Source: Chth-196 sp044348365
GTDB lineage: Bacteria; Verrucomicrobiota; Verrucomicrobiia; Chthoniobacterales; Chthoniobacteraceae
Direction of reading: 5' to 3'
Length of the DNA stretch: 64,000 nt
Assembly (NCBI GenBank): GCA_044348365.1
Contig: JBIKSY010000002.1
Span: forward strand, 4,389-68,388
Each line of letters begins with the position of its first letter. Positions within the stretch are counted from its first letter, which is position 1. The notes below the pieces were generated by a model that ran no database searches, was not told the DNA's origin, and worked only from the letters and a program-made list of their open reading frames with translations. Below are positions 56,615 to 64,000 of this stretch, piece after piece. The position numbers were made by a program, and so were the translations under genes.

Positions 56615-57211
56615 ATGAATCTTCCCAACAAACTCACCCTCCTGCGCTTCGGCCTCACCGCCGTACTCGCGCTGGTGTTGCAGGCGGAAGTGCCGCTGGC
56701 CTGCACTGCGGGGCTGCTTTTGTTCGGGTTCGCCAGCCTCACGGATTATGCGGACGGCGCCATCGCCCGGAGCCGGAATCTCATCACGGACTTCGGCGCG
56801 CTCATGGATCCGCTGGCGGACAAAATCCTGACGGCCACCGGCCTCATTTGCCTCGCCGCACTCGACTACGACGGCCATCCGGCGGTCCCAGCCTGGGTGG
56901 CGATAGTCATCATCAGCCGCGAGTTTTTGATCACCGGCCTGCGCCAGTTGGCCGCCGCCAAGGGGGTGGTGCTTTCCTCCGACCGGTTCGGCAAGCACAA
57001 GACGATCTGGCAGATCATCATGATCCTCTACTTCTTGCTGTTGCTCAGTCTCGCCGAATGGGAGAGGCAGGGTTGGGTGCCCGCCCTCCCTTTCCAGCAG
57101 ATGCTTTGGAAGCCACTCGGTTCGGTCCTGCTGAGTCTTGCCGTGGCGCTCACCGTCGGCTCGGGCCTGAGCTACCTCTGGAAAAACCGACACCTGATCG
57201 CGGACCGCTAG
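56615..57211 (+). CDS. pgsA: CDP-alcohol phosphatidyltransferase (phosphatidylglycerophosphate synthase-like)
   Basis: A 198-residue integral-membrane protein from the ATG at 56615. The CDP-alcohol phosphotransferase motif is DYADGAIARSRN...GALMDPLADK, with D44, D47, G48, A51, R52, G61, D65 and D69 in the expected D(x2)DG(x2)AR(x8)G(x3)D(x3)D pattern. SREFLITGLRQLAAAKGVVL and FGKHKTIWQII are typical of PgsA. About five or six hydrophobic helices are present. It should make phosphatidylglycerophosphate from CDP-diacylglycerol and glycerol-3-phosphate. Another substrate of the same fold is possible. The frame extends upstream over a non-coding stretch. Confidence 0.9.
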   Translation: MNLPNKLTLLRFGLTAVLALVLQAEVPLACTAGLLLFGFASLTDYADGAIARSRNLITDFGALMDPLADKILTATGLICLAALDYDGHPAVPAWVAIVIISREFLITGLRQLAAAKGVVLSSDRFGKHKTIWQIIMILYFLLLLSLAEWERQGWVPALPFQQMLWKPLGSVLLSLAVALTVGSGLSYLWKNRHLIADR

Positions 57212-57238
57212 GCTGGTGAACGGGCGCCGGCCCCCGGG

Positions 57239-58597
57239 TTAAACAGCCGCAGTACCGCCCCCTCTGGCCAGCTCCTCCAACAGGGCCCGGTTGAGGGCCA
57301 TGCCGGCTTCAAAGTTGGCCACCGGGAAGTTTTCGTCCGGCCCGTGGGCCCTGCAGTCGGGCAGCGCCAGCCCCAGCAGGAGCGTGTCCACGCCCAGTAC
57401 CCGCTTGAAAGTGTTCACGATGGGTATGCTCCCCCCCTCCCGGATCAAGGCCACTTCGTGTCCGGGCAGCGCCCTGCGCAGGGCCCGTTGGGCGGCCGCG
57501 CCCCAGACCGAGTGTGGATCACACACATACGGCTCCCCGCTGTGTCCGCGGTGGATCTCCAGCGTCACCCCCTCCGGGCATTCCCGCCGCAGGTGCTGCT
57601 CGACGGCCTCAAGAACGCGCTCCGGCTCCTGTGCCGGCACCAGGCGGAAGGTCAGCTTCGCAAAGGCGGTGCGCGGGATCACCGTTTTGGTGCCCTCCCC
57701 CTGAAACCCACCACCAATCCCGTTGAGCTCGGCTGTCGGCCGGCCCCAAATCCGTTCCAAGGCCGAGAAACCAGGCTCCCCGCCGAGGGCCCGCGTTCCG
57801 GTGACCGCCTCGATCTGCGCCTCTCCGAAGGGCACCTTCGCCCAGGCCGCCCGTTCCCAGTCCGCCAGCGGGAGGACCCCCTCGTAAAACCCGTCCACGG
57901 CGACGGCCCCGGTTGCGTCATGCAGGCTGGCCACCAACCGCGCCAGAACCACCGCCGGATTGCGCACCGCTCCTCCGTAAATGCCCGAGTGCAGGTCCGT
58001 CGCGGGACCGTTGACCCGCACCTCCATCGCCGCGATGCCCCGCAACCCGTAGGTGAGGGTCGGCACCCCCGCCGCCACCATCCCCGTGTCGGACACCGCA
58101 ATGACGTCGCACTGCAACTCCGCGCGGTGCGCCTCCAAAAAGGCCTCAAGGTGGTCGCTGCCGATCTCCTCCTCCCCCTCAATGAGAAAGATCAGGTTCA
58201 CCGGCAGGTCCCCGTGCTCCCTCAGCGTGGCGGCAACGCCTTCGACATGGGCGAAAATCTGGCCCTTGTTGTCCGCAGCACCCCTGGCAAAGAGCACGCC
58301 GTTGCGGATTTGGGGGTCGAAAGGGGGGGTGGTCCAGGCGGCGAGGGGTTCCTCGGGTTGGACATCGTAGTGGCCGTAAATCAGGACGGTCGGCCGGCCA
58401 GTCTTGTGCACGTTGCGGGCAACCACCACAGGATGACCGGGGGTGGGGAGCACCTGAGAGGAAAGGCCGATGCCCTGAAGATGGGAAGCCAGCCATTCCG
58501 CGCAGGCGGAAACCGCCCCTTTGCGGGAAGGATCGGTTGAAACGCTGGGAAAGCGGATAAAATCGCAGAGCAAAGCGAGCGGGGAAGCGTGCGTCAT
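57239..58597 (-). CDS. M20 family dipeptidase/metallopeptidase
   Basis: A 452-residue cytoplasmic enzyme. Zinc-ligand motifs are LIYGHYDVQP (His76, Asp78), RGAADNKGQ (Asp109) and IEGEEEIGSDHLE with Glu142 and Glu143. DTGM, YGLRGIAAMEVRVNGPATDLHSG and GGGFQGEGTKTVIPRTAFAKL are further M20 features, the last belonging to the dimerisation lid. A histidine expected for the second zinc site lies toward the end. The family includes beta-Ala-Xaa and acetyl-lysine-type dipeptidases. The start at 58597 is preferred to the upstream frame at 58672. Convergent with pgsA. Confidence 0.91.
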   Translation of the reverse strand: MTHASPLALLCDFIRFPSVSTDPSRKGAVSACAEWLASHLQGIGLSSQVLPTPGHPVVVARNVHKTGRPTVLIYGHYDVQPEEPLAAWTTPPFDPQIRNGVLFARGAADNKGQIFAHVEGVAATLREHGDLPVNLIFLIEGEEEIGSDHLEAFLEAHRAELQCDVIAVSDTGMVAAGVPTLTYGLRGIAAMEVRVNGPATDLHSGIYGGAVRNPAVVLARLVASLHDATGAVAVDGFYEGVLPLADWERAAWAKVPFGEAQIEAVTGTRALGGEPGFSALERIWGRPTAELNGIGGGFQGEGTKTVIPRTAFAKLTFRLVPAQEPERVLEAVEQHLRRECPEGVTLEIHRGHSGEPYVCDPHSVWGAAAQRALRRALPGHEVALIREGGSIPIVNTFKRVLGVDTLLLGLALPDCRAHGPDENFPVANFEAGMALNRALLEELARGGGTAAV

Positions 58598-58884
58598 AAA
58601 AAGACCTTCAATGAGCCATGGAGGCCCGACAAGCAGTTTGAATCCGGCGGAAAAGATGGGTTTATCAACCAATACTTAGATACAAAACCGAACAATCAAA
58701 CAGCAGCAGCGTCCGGACCCACGAAGGGACCCGATTTTCAGAAGGGGGGCCGTCTTTGCGCCCTGTTGGAATTTTGGGCTGTCTAGTGAGTTTTTTAACT
58801 AATAAGTTTCTCGGGTCTGGATCCACCAAACAAAGGGGCCAACAGTGGCTCCGCTTCAGACCACATCACAAACATCACAAGATC

Positions 58885-60207
58885 ATGGACTCGACTAAGT
58901 CTCCCCACGCTGATCCGTTCTCCAAACCCTCACGCCGCGAATTCCTGTACGCAGGGCTTGCAGGCGGCATCGGCCTCTCCCTCGGCGACCTCCTGAAGCT
59001 GCGCGCTGCTGAGAGTCAGGAGCTTGCTCCTCTTGCGGCCAAGGCGGAGTCGCTGATCCACATCTACCTGCCCGGCGGCGCCGCGCATCAGGAAACTTGG
59101 GACCCCAAACATTTGGCGCCCTCCGAGTACCGCGGCCCCCTGGGAACCGTCGACACGAGCATTCCCGGCGTGAAGTTTTCGCAGTTCATGAAGAACACGG
59201 CCAAGATCGCCGACCGCCTCACAGTGGTGCGTTCGATGACGCACGGCGAAGCAGCCCACGAGCGCGGCACCCACAACATGTTCACGGGGTACCGTCCTTC
59301 ACCAGCCTTGGCTTACCCGTCCATCGGGTCGGTCGTCTCGCACGAACTGGGCTCCCGCAACCAACTGCCTCCCTACGTCTGCGTGCCCAACCAACCGAAT
59401 GAATTCGCCGGCACCGGCTACCTTTCGACCGCTTTCGGTCCCTTCGCACTCGGGAGCGAACCCTCTTCAGACGCCTTCAAGGTGCGCGACCTTTCGCTGC
59501 CGACAACGGTGTCCCAGGAGCGCTTTGATCGCCGCCGTTCGATTCTGGACACGGTCGACTCCCACTTCCGGTATCTGGAACAGTCCGACGCCCTGCGTGC
59601 CATGGACACCTTCTACGACGCCGCCTACGCGATGCTCAGCTCGCAGTCGGCGCGCGAGGCGTTCAACCTTGCCGCGGAACCCGCCGCGATGCGGGACGCC
59701 TACGGCCGCAATCAGGCAGGCCAGCGGATGCTGATGGCCCGCCGCCTTGTTGAGAGTGGCGTGCGCGTTGTCTCCGTGACCTTCGGTGGTTGGGACCACC
59801 ACAACAACATCGCCCGCGCGATCGAATCCAACGTTGCCCCCTTCGACCAGGCCTACGCGGCCCTCATCACCGACTTGGAAAAGCGCGGGATGCTGGAAAA
59901 GACACTTGTCATGGTCAGCTCCGAATTCGGGCGCACCCCCAAAATTAACAAGGACGCCGGCCGCGACCACTGGCCGCGTGTTTTCTCGGTGGCCTTCGCA
60001 GGTGGCGGTTTCAAAAAGGGCCTCATTTACGGTTCCTCCGACGCCACGGGCGCCGAGCCCGAGTCGGATCCGCTCACGGTTGAGAACATGGCAGCCACGG
60101 TCTTCAATCAACTGGGGATTCGTCCCGACAAGAACCTGATGGCCCCCGGCGGCCGCCCTGCAGCCATTGTTAAGAACGGGCAGGTGATGACCGACCTGCT
60201 CGCCTAG
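58885..60207 (+). CDS. DUF1501 protein with Tat-type leader
   Basis: A 440-residue protein. Residues 14-37 (KPSRREFLYAGLAGGIGLSL) form a twin-arginine-type leader. The DUF1501 features are LIHIYLPGGAAHQETWDPK, LTVVRSMTHGEAAHERGTHNMFTG, VSVTFGGWDHHNNIARA, VMVSSEFGRTPKINKDAGRDHWPRVFSVAFAGGG and NQLGIRPDKN. These match the alkaline-phosphatase-like fold with a metal site, although no activity is proven. The gene is followed by a PPC-domain protein and an Ig-like/cytochrome protein, the usual neighbours of DUF1501 in these phyla. The frame extends upstream to 58756. Confidence 0.92.
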   Translation: MDSTKSPHADPFSKPSRREFLYAGLAGGIGLSLGDLLKLRAAESQELAPLAAKAESLIHIYLPGGAAHQETWDPKHLAPSEYRGPLGTVDTSIPGVKFSQFMKNTAKIADRLTVVRSMTHGEAAHERGTHNMFTGYRPSPALAYPSIGSVVSHELGSRNQLPPYVCVPNQPNEFAGTGYLSTAFGPFALGSEPSSDAFKVRDLSLPTTVSQERFDRRRSILDTVDSHFRYLEQSDALRAMDTFYDAAYAMLSSQSAREAFNLAAEPAAMRDAYGRNQAGQRMLMARRLVESGVRVVSVTFGGWDHHNNIARAIESNVAPFDQAYAALITDLEKRGMLEKTLVMVSSEFGRTPKINKDAGRDHWPRVFSVAFAGGGFKKGLIYGSSDATGAEPESDPLTVENMAATVFNQLGIRPDKNLMAPGGRPAAIVKNGQVMTDLLA

Positions 60208-60351
60208 TCTCGTTCAAAGGAAGCAACAGCAGTCTTAAAACCCTGAGTGCGGGGACGCGGCTTCAGCAGGCAGCTTTTAGAAAAAGCCAATGCCCCATGG
60301 TCCGCGTCCCCGCCTCTGTCTGAATACACCGCTCGCCAACGCACTCCCCTC

Positions 60352-63300
60352 ATGCAACGCACTTCCGCCGGTTCCCCGGACCGCTCCTCCCTTGTGAAGG
60401 CCACCGCCTCTTTTCTGGCCCTGGCAGCCCTCGCCTCTCCCTGCACCACGGCCTGCGCGGGCACTCCGAGGGTGGCTTCTTGCTATCCGGCGGCGGCACA
60501 GCGCGGTACCGAGCAGGAGGTGGTGTTTCGCGGCAGCAACCTCGCGGACGCACGCACGCTTCTCTTTGATTCTCCGGGGTTTGAAGTCACCACGGTGAAG
60601 GCGGAGGCCGCCCAGTTCACAGTCAAAATCCGGGTGCCGGCGGACGCCGATATCGGAGAACACACCTGCCGAGTTGTCACCAACTCCGGCGTTGCGGACG
60701 TCCGCATCTTTTTTGTGTCGCCCTTCCCTCTGGTGGAGGAATCCTACCCAAAAGTGGTGAACAGCCCTGCGCGGATCGCCGCGCTGCAGGCGGCAAAAGC
60801 GGCAAAGATGGCGAAGCTCGCCGAAGCCAAGGCCGCGGCAGACGCGAAGGCTGCAGCCGAAGCGAAGATTGCCGCGGAGAAAGCAGCCGCCGCGCCACAG
60901 CCACCCGCACCCGTTGCGGCCGCTCCGGCGCCCGCATCTCCGCCAGCACCGGGGGCCCCTGTTCCCGCACCCGCGGCACCCGCAGCGAAGCCTCCCGTGG
61001 CCGCCGCCCCTGCCGCGACACCGGCTACACCGGCTACACCGGTGGCCGCCGCCCCGGTTGCCCCGAAGGTGGTCGATCCCAACGCCCCTCCAGAGCCCCA
61101 ACTTCTCGCCCTTAACACCACGGTGTACGGCCGCACCCAGGGGGAGGACGAGGACACCTTCATCATCAACCTGACTGAGGGACAGCGTTTCAGCGTGGAA
61201 GTCACCGGGATGCAGCTCCAGACCCAGAATCCCTACGACCCGGAACTCATCGTGCGCACCCCGGATGGCAAGGTGTTCAAAACCGTTGGCAGCACTCCTT
61301 TTGGCAGGGGAAACCCAGTCTTCTCAGTCACCGCTCCAAAAACAGGGGAGTACACACTGAGCCTGCGGGACGCCACCCGTTCCGGAGTCGGGGACTGCCA
61401 TTATTTGATGCACGTGGGCGACTTCCCGCGGCCGCTGGCGGCCCTTCCCGGTGGAGGCCCTGCTGGCAAACAAACCGCCTTCACTTTGCTGGGCGATCCG
61501 AAGGGGGACCTGCGCGTGACTGCCTCTCCCGGTGCGACCGCGGAATCCATGGGCGGCGTTCTGCCCCTCTCCGAAGTGACCTCCCCCACGCCGGTGCCGG
61601 TGCGGGTGAGCAACCTGAGCAACATCATCGAAGGCGGCAGTCAGGTTGCCCTTCCGGCCGAGGCTTCCGGACCTGCCACCCCGCTGCCCGCAGCCTTTAA
61701 CGGGATTCTCAAGAAAGACAAGGAGCGGGATTTCTACCGGTTCTCAGCCAAAAAGGGCCAGATCTTTGAATTCACGGTGTACGGCCGCGCGCTGCGCTCG
61801 CCCATCGACAGCGTGTTGAACATCTACGACGCCAAGGGCAACAGCATTGGTACCAACGACGACAACGGCGTGCCTGACAGCTACCTGCGCTGGACCGCCC
61901 CAGCCGATGCGGAATTCATCCTCGGAATCCGGGACCACCTGGAACGCGGGGCGCCCCTGTTTGCGTACCGCGTCGAGGCCGTGCAGGCCTCGCCCCGCAC
62001 CAAGATTTACCTGCCTGAGATGACGATCAACTCCTCACAGGATCGGCGCGCAGTCGTCGTCCCGCAGGGGAACCGGTACGCGACCCTTGTCCGTGTGAAG
62101 CGCGAGGATTGGGCCGGAGCGATTGCGTTGGATCCGCTCAACCTGCCAGCCAACGTGCAGGCCAGCGCCGGTGTTTTAGACAAGACCGTCGACACGGTGC
62201 CGATGGTGTTCGAGGCGGCTCCTGACGCGCCCTTGACCCAGAAGCTTTTCACCTTCAGTGGCGCACCTGCCGAACCGCTTGAGGGGGCGCAACCCTCCTT
62301 CCGCGTGGAGCACGTTGTGAATGTTTGCGAGAATGGCAACCAGCGCCCGTTTTACACGATCAAGCAGTACAACCTTCCCATCGCGGTCGCCGCCCCGATC
62401 CCGGCCAGAATCGACGTGCAGGCGCCCGCGGCACCCGCCATGCGCGGCAGCCAGTTCCCGCTCAAGGTCAAGCTGGAGCGCACGGGTGAATTCAAGGGTC
62501 AGGTGGACGTCACCCTCCTGTATGCGCCCCCCGGGATCGCGACGGCGGGCCTTGTCAAGATTGCCCCGGAGGCCAAGGAGGCGACCATCAACCTGAGCGT
62601 CAGCCCGGACGCACCTCTCAAGAAGTGGAAGCTCTGCGTGGTGGCCTCCGGGGATTTTGGGAAGGGCCCCACCTGGTTTAGCTCCGGCCTGTTTGAGGTC
62701 GAACTCTCAGAGGCGCCCCTCGGTGGCTCGCTGGTGCGGTCCTCCGTTTCGCAGGGCGCCACGGCGCAGATGAAGCTCAAGCTGGAACAGAAGGTGCCGT
62801 TTGAAGGAAAGGCGAAAATCGAACTGATGGGACTGCCCAACGGCGTGACCGCCGAGCCTCAGGAAGCGACGCCGGAAACGACCGAACTGGTGTTCAACCT
62901 CTCGGCCAAGCCCGAGGCCTCTCTGGGTATCCAGAAGGCGGTCACGGCCCAGTTTACCGTGCAAAGGAACGGTATCCCTCTGACCGCCAACTGCGCCACT
63001 GGCGGTATCGTACGCGTGGACCGGGGTGATCCGGCGGTGCTGGCCTTGGCAAAGGCGGCCCAAGCTGCGGCTGCGGCCGCCCCGGCAACGCCACCAGCCG
63101 CCGCGCCTGCTCCTGCGGCTGCTCCGAAACCCGCCGCTGCGCCCGCTCCAATGCCCCCAGCCGCAACACCGGCACCCAAACCTGCTCCGGCCCCAGCCCC
63201 GCCAGCCGCGGCAGCACCCACTGCAAAGCCTGCCCCCGAGGCACCCAAACCTGCTCCTGCGGCGGCTCCCGCTGCAAAACCCGCAGCCGAAGCGCCCAAA

Positions 63301-63363
63301 CCGGTCGCAGCAACCACTCCAGCCCCCGCTCCCGCAACCGCAACCTCCCCAGCCGCCAAATGA
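60352..63363 (+). CDS. Large secreted PPC-domain protein with Ala/Pro-rich insertions
   Basis: A 1003-residue exported protein. After a signal (FLALAALASPCTTACA) comes an Ig/TIG-like domain at about 38-125 (GTEQEVVFRGSNLADARTLLF). Residues 141-181 are an Ala/Lys-rich, probably helical tract, and 182-248 are Pro/Ala-rich. PPC-type domains follow (NTTVYGRTQGEDEDTFIINL; FSAKKGQIFEFTVYGRALRSP, NIYDAKGNSIGTNDDNG). Several Ig-like beta domains follow to about residue 895. The last ~106 residues are again Ala/Pro-rich, ending with a Lys. Proteins of this family usually accompany DUF1501 and DUF1553 genes. The role is unknown; surface or periplasmic scaffolding is plausible. The stop overlaps the start of the next gene (ATGA). 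Confidence 0.83.
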   Translation: MQRTSAGSPDRSSLVKATASFLALAALASPCTTACAGTPRVASCYPAAAQRGTEQEVVFRGSNLADARTLLFDSPGFEVTTVKAEAAQFTVKIRVPADADIGEHTCRVVTNSGVADVRIFFVSPFPLVEESYPKVVNSPARIAALQAAKAAKMAKLAEAKAAADAKAAAEAKIAAEKAAAAPQPPAPVAAAPAPASPPAPGAPVPAPAAPAAKPPVAAAPAATPATPATPVAAAPVAPKVVDPNAPPEPQLLALNTTVYGRTQGEDEDTFIINLTEGQRFSVEVTGMQLQTQNPYDPELIVRTPDGKVFKTVGSTPFGRGNPVFSVTAPKTGEYTLSLRDATRSGVGDCHYLMHVGDFPRPLAALPGGGPAGKQTAFTLLGDPKGDLRVTASPGATAESMGGVLPLSEVTSPTPVPVRVSNLSNIIEGGSQVALPAEASGPATPLPAAFNGILKKDKERDFYRFSAKKGQIFEFTVYGRALRSPIDSVLNIYDAKGNSIGTNDDNGVPDSYLRWTAPADAEFILGIRDHLERGAPLFAYRVEAVQASPRTKIYLPEMTINSSQDRRAVVVPQGNRYATLVRVKREDWAGAIALDPLNLPANVQASAGVLDKTVDTVPMVFEAAPDAPLTQKLFTFSGAPAEPLEGAQPSFRVEHVVNVCENGNQRPFYTIKQYNLPIAVAAPIPARIDVQAPAAPAMRGSQFPLKVKLERTGEFKGQVDVTLLYAPPGIATAGLVKIAPEAKEATINLSVSPDAPLKKWKLCVVASGDFGKGPTWFSSGLFEVELSEAPLGGSLVRSSVSQGATAQMKLKLEQKVPFEGKAKIELMGLPNGVTAEPQEATPETTELVFNLSAKPEASLGIQKAVTAQFTVQRNGIPLTANCATGGIVRVDRGDPAVLALAKAAQAAAAAAPATPPAAAPAPAAAPKPAAAPAPMPPAATPAPKPAPAPAPPAAAAPTAKPAPEAPKPAPAAAPAAKPAAEAPKPVAATTPAPAPATATSPAAK

Positions 63364-64000
63364 AAATCTCCCTGCCTTTCGCTTCCGCGTTTGCCGCCGG
63401 CCTCGCCTGTGCGTCGCCCGTTCTTTTGCAGGCGGCCCCCAAGCTGGATGTGTATCCCGATTCGGTGCACCTGCGCCACAAGGCGGACCAGCAGTCGTTC
63501 GTGGTTCGGGTCATCCAGGACAGCGGTATCCATCTGGACGTTACAGACGAGGCCGTCGTGTCCCTCGAGGACGGGTCCAAGGCCTCCGTGGAAAAGAATC
63601 TGGTCAAGCCGAAAGCCGAGGGCGCTACAAAGCTGAAAATCCAGTGGAAGGGCCTTTCCTCCACCATCCCGGTGCAGGTGGATACGCCGGCGGCCGAGCG
63701 CCCACTTTCTTTCCGCCTCGACGTGATGCCCATCCTGATGAAGGCCGAGTGCAACCGCTGCCACGGAGCGGCGCGCGGTCAGGACGGTTTCAAACTGTCC
63801 CTCTGGGGCTTTGACCCGGACGCCGACCATTTCCGGATCACTCGTGAAATTCCCGGACGCCGGGTGAACCTTGCCGTTCCCGAGGAGTCCCTGCTTTTGA
63901 CCAAGTCCGATGGCGAAGCCGCCCACACCGGGGGCAAACGCTTTGAAAAGGGCAGCCCTCTCTACCACACCATGCTGGGCTGGTTGAAGGCCGGTGCCCC
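63360..64000 (+). CDS. Ig-like/cytochrome protein (DUF1549/DUF1553-type), 3' end beyond window
   Basis: The first 213 codons of a gene running off the right edge. The signal MKISLPFASAFAAGLACAS is followed by KLDVYPDSVHLRHKADQQSF, an Ig-like (Big-2-type) domain that continues to about residue 118. LDVMPILMKAECNRCHGAARGQDGFKLSLWGFDP holds a CxxCH haem motif near 134-138, as in the planctomycete cytochrome domain that precedes DUF1549 and DUF1553. The visible end SPLYHTMLGWLKAGAP agrees with that architecture. The start overlaps the PPC protein stop by four bases, so translation is coupled. It completes the DUF1501, PPC and PSD-type unit common in these bacteria. Confidence 0.85.
   Translation, partial: MKISLPFASAFAAGLACASPVLLQAAPKLDVYPDSVHLRHKADQQSFVVRVIQDSGIHLDVTDEAVVSLEDGSKASVEKNLVKPKAEGATKLKIQWKGLSSTIPVQVDTPAAERPLSFRLDVMPILMKAECNRCHGAARGQDGFKLSLWGFDPDADHFRITREIPGRRVNLAVPEESLLLTKSDGEAAHTGGKRFEKGSPLYHTMLGWLKAGA

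Overview
The window is GC-rich, densely coded chromosomal DNA from a heterotrophic bacterium, most likely a member of Verrucomicrobiota (Opitutae-like), with Planctomycetota as the main alternative. The evidence is the protein content. There are several large secreted proteins of the planctomycete-type cytochrome/PSD families, two DUF1552 proteins, one DUF1501 protein, three formylglycine-type sulfatases, a cytochrome c/FGE-like fusion, a glycoside hydrolase family 9 enzyme, and a TolB propeller. Many exported proteins start with twin-arginine-like leaders. No phage, insertion sequence, CRISPR array or plasmid gene was seen.

Layout. Positions 1-855 hold the start of a Tat-exported beta-propeller gene that runs off the left edge, then a non-coding stretch. 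A CYTH-CHAD (polyphosphate/triphosphate-type) protein follows. Positions 2878-10902 carry four minus-strand genes in mirror order: PSD protein, DUF1552, DUF1552, PSD protein. Positions 11353-20608 look like a catabolic stretch: LamG-like protein, FAD oxidoreductase, serine esterase translationally close to a GH9 glycanase, a small membrane protein, and a sulfatase. Positions 20657-28843 are mixed: flavodoxin, renalase-like FAD protein, thioesterase, glycosyltransferase, MazG, DUF429-like protein, TolB, and the cytochrome/FGE-like fusion.

Positions 29064-34558 form a tight, overlapping eight-gene operon. It encodes a cysteine-cluster protein, four pseudopilins (H, I, J and K type), inner-membrane platform proteins of L and M type, and a Pro/Ala-rich C/PilP-like protein. 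No secretin, ATPase, polytopic platform protein or major pseudopilin is nearby. Positions 34681-43555 carry ribulose-phosphate epimerase, tRNA-Asn, an L,D-transpeptidase with six tandem Asn-Gly-Thr units, a tail-specific protease overlapping a TPR-GT41 transferase, a phosphoenolpyruvate-hydrolase-like TIM barrel, and acetylglutamate kinase.

Positions 43676-58597 carry two more sulfatases, a methyltransferase, a cupin, a very large ABCG-type transporter with extra N-terminal domains, FtsH, 6-phosphogluconate dehydrogenase, a phosphatidylglycerophosphate-synthase-like enzyme, and an M20 peptidase. Positions 58885-64000 are a co-directional DUF1501, PPC-domain and Ig-like/cytochrome set running off the right edge.

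Interpretation. The exported sulfatases, GH9 enzyme, esterase, multihaem-domain proteins and DUF1501/DUF1552 partners fit an organism that breaks down sulfated or complex polysaccharides outside the cytoplasm. Housekeeping genes are interspersed singly. The most unusual items are the multi-domain ABCG transporter, the orphan pseudopilin operon, the NGT repeat near a GT41 enzyme, and the long TolA-like insertion in the PPC protein. All assignments come from reading motifs and family resemblance; no database search was run.
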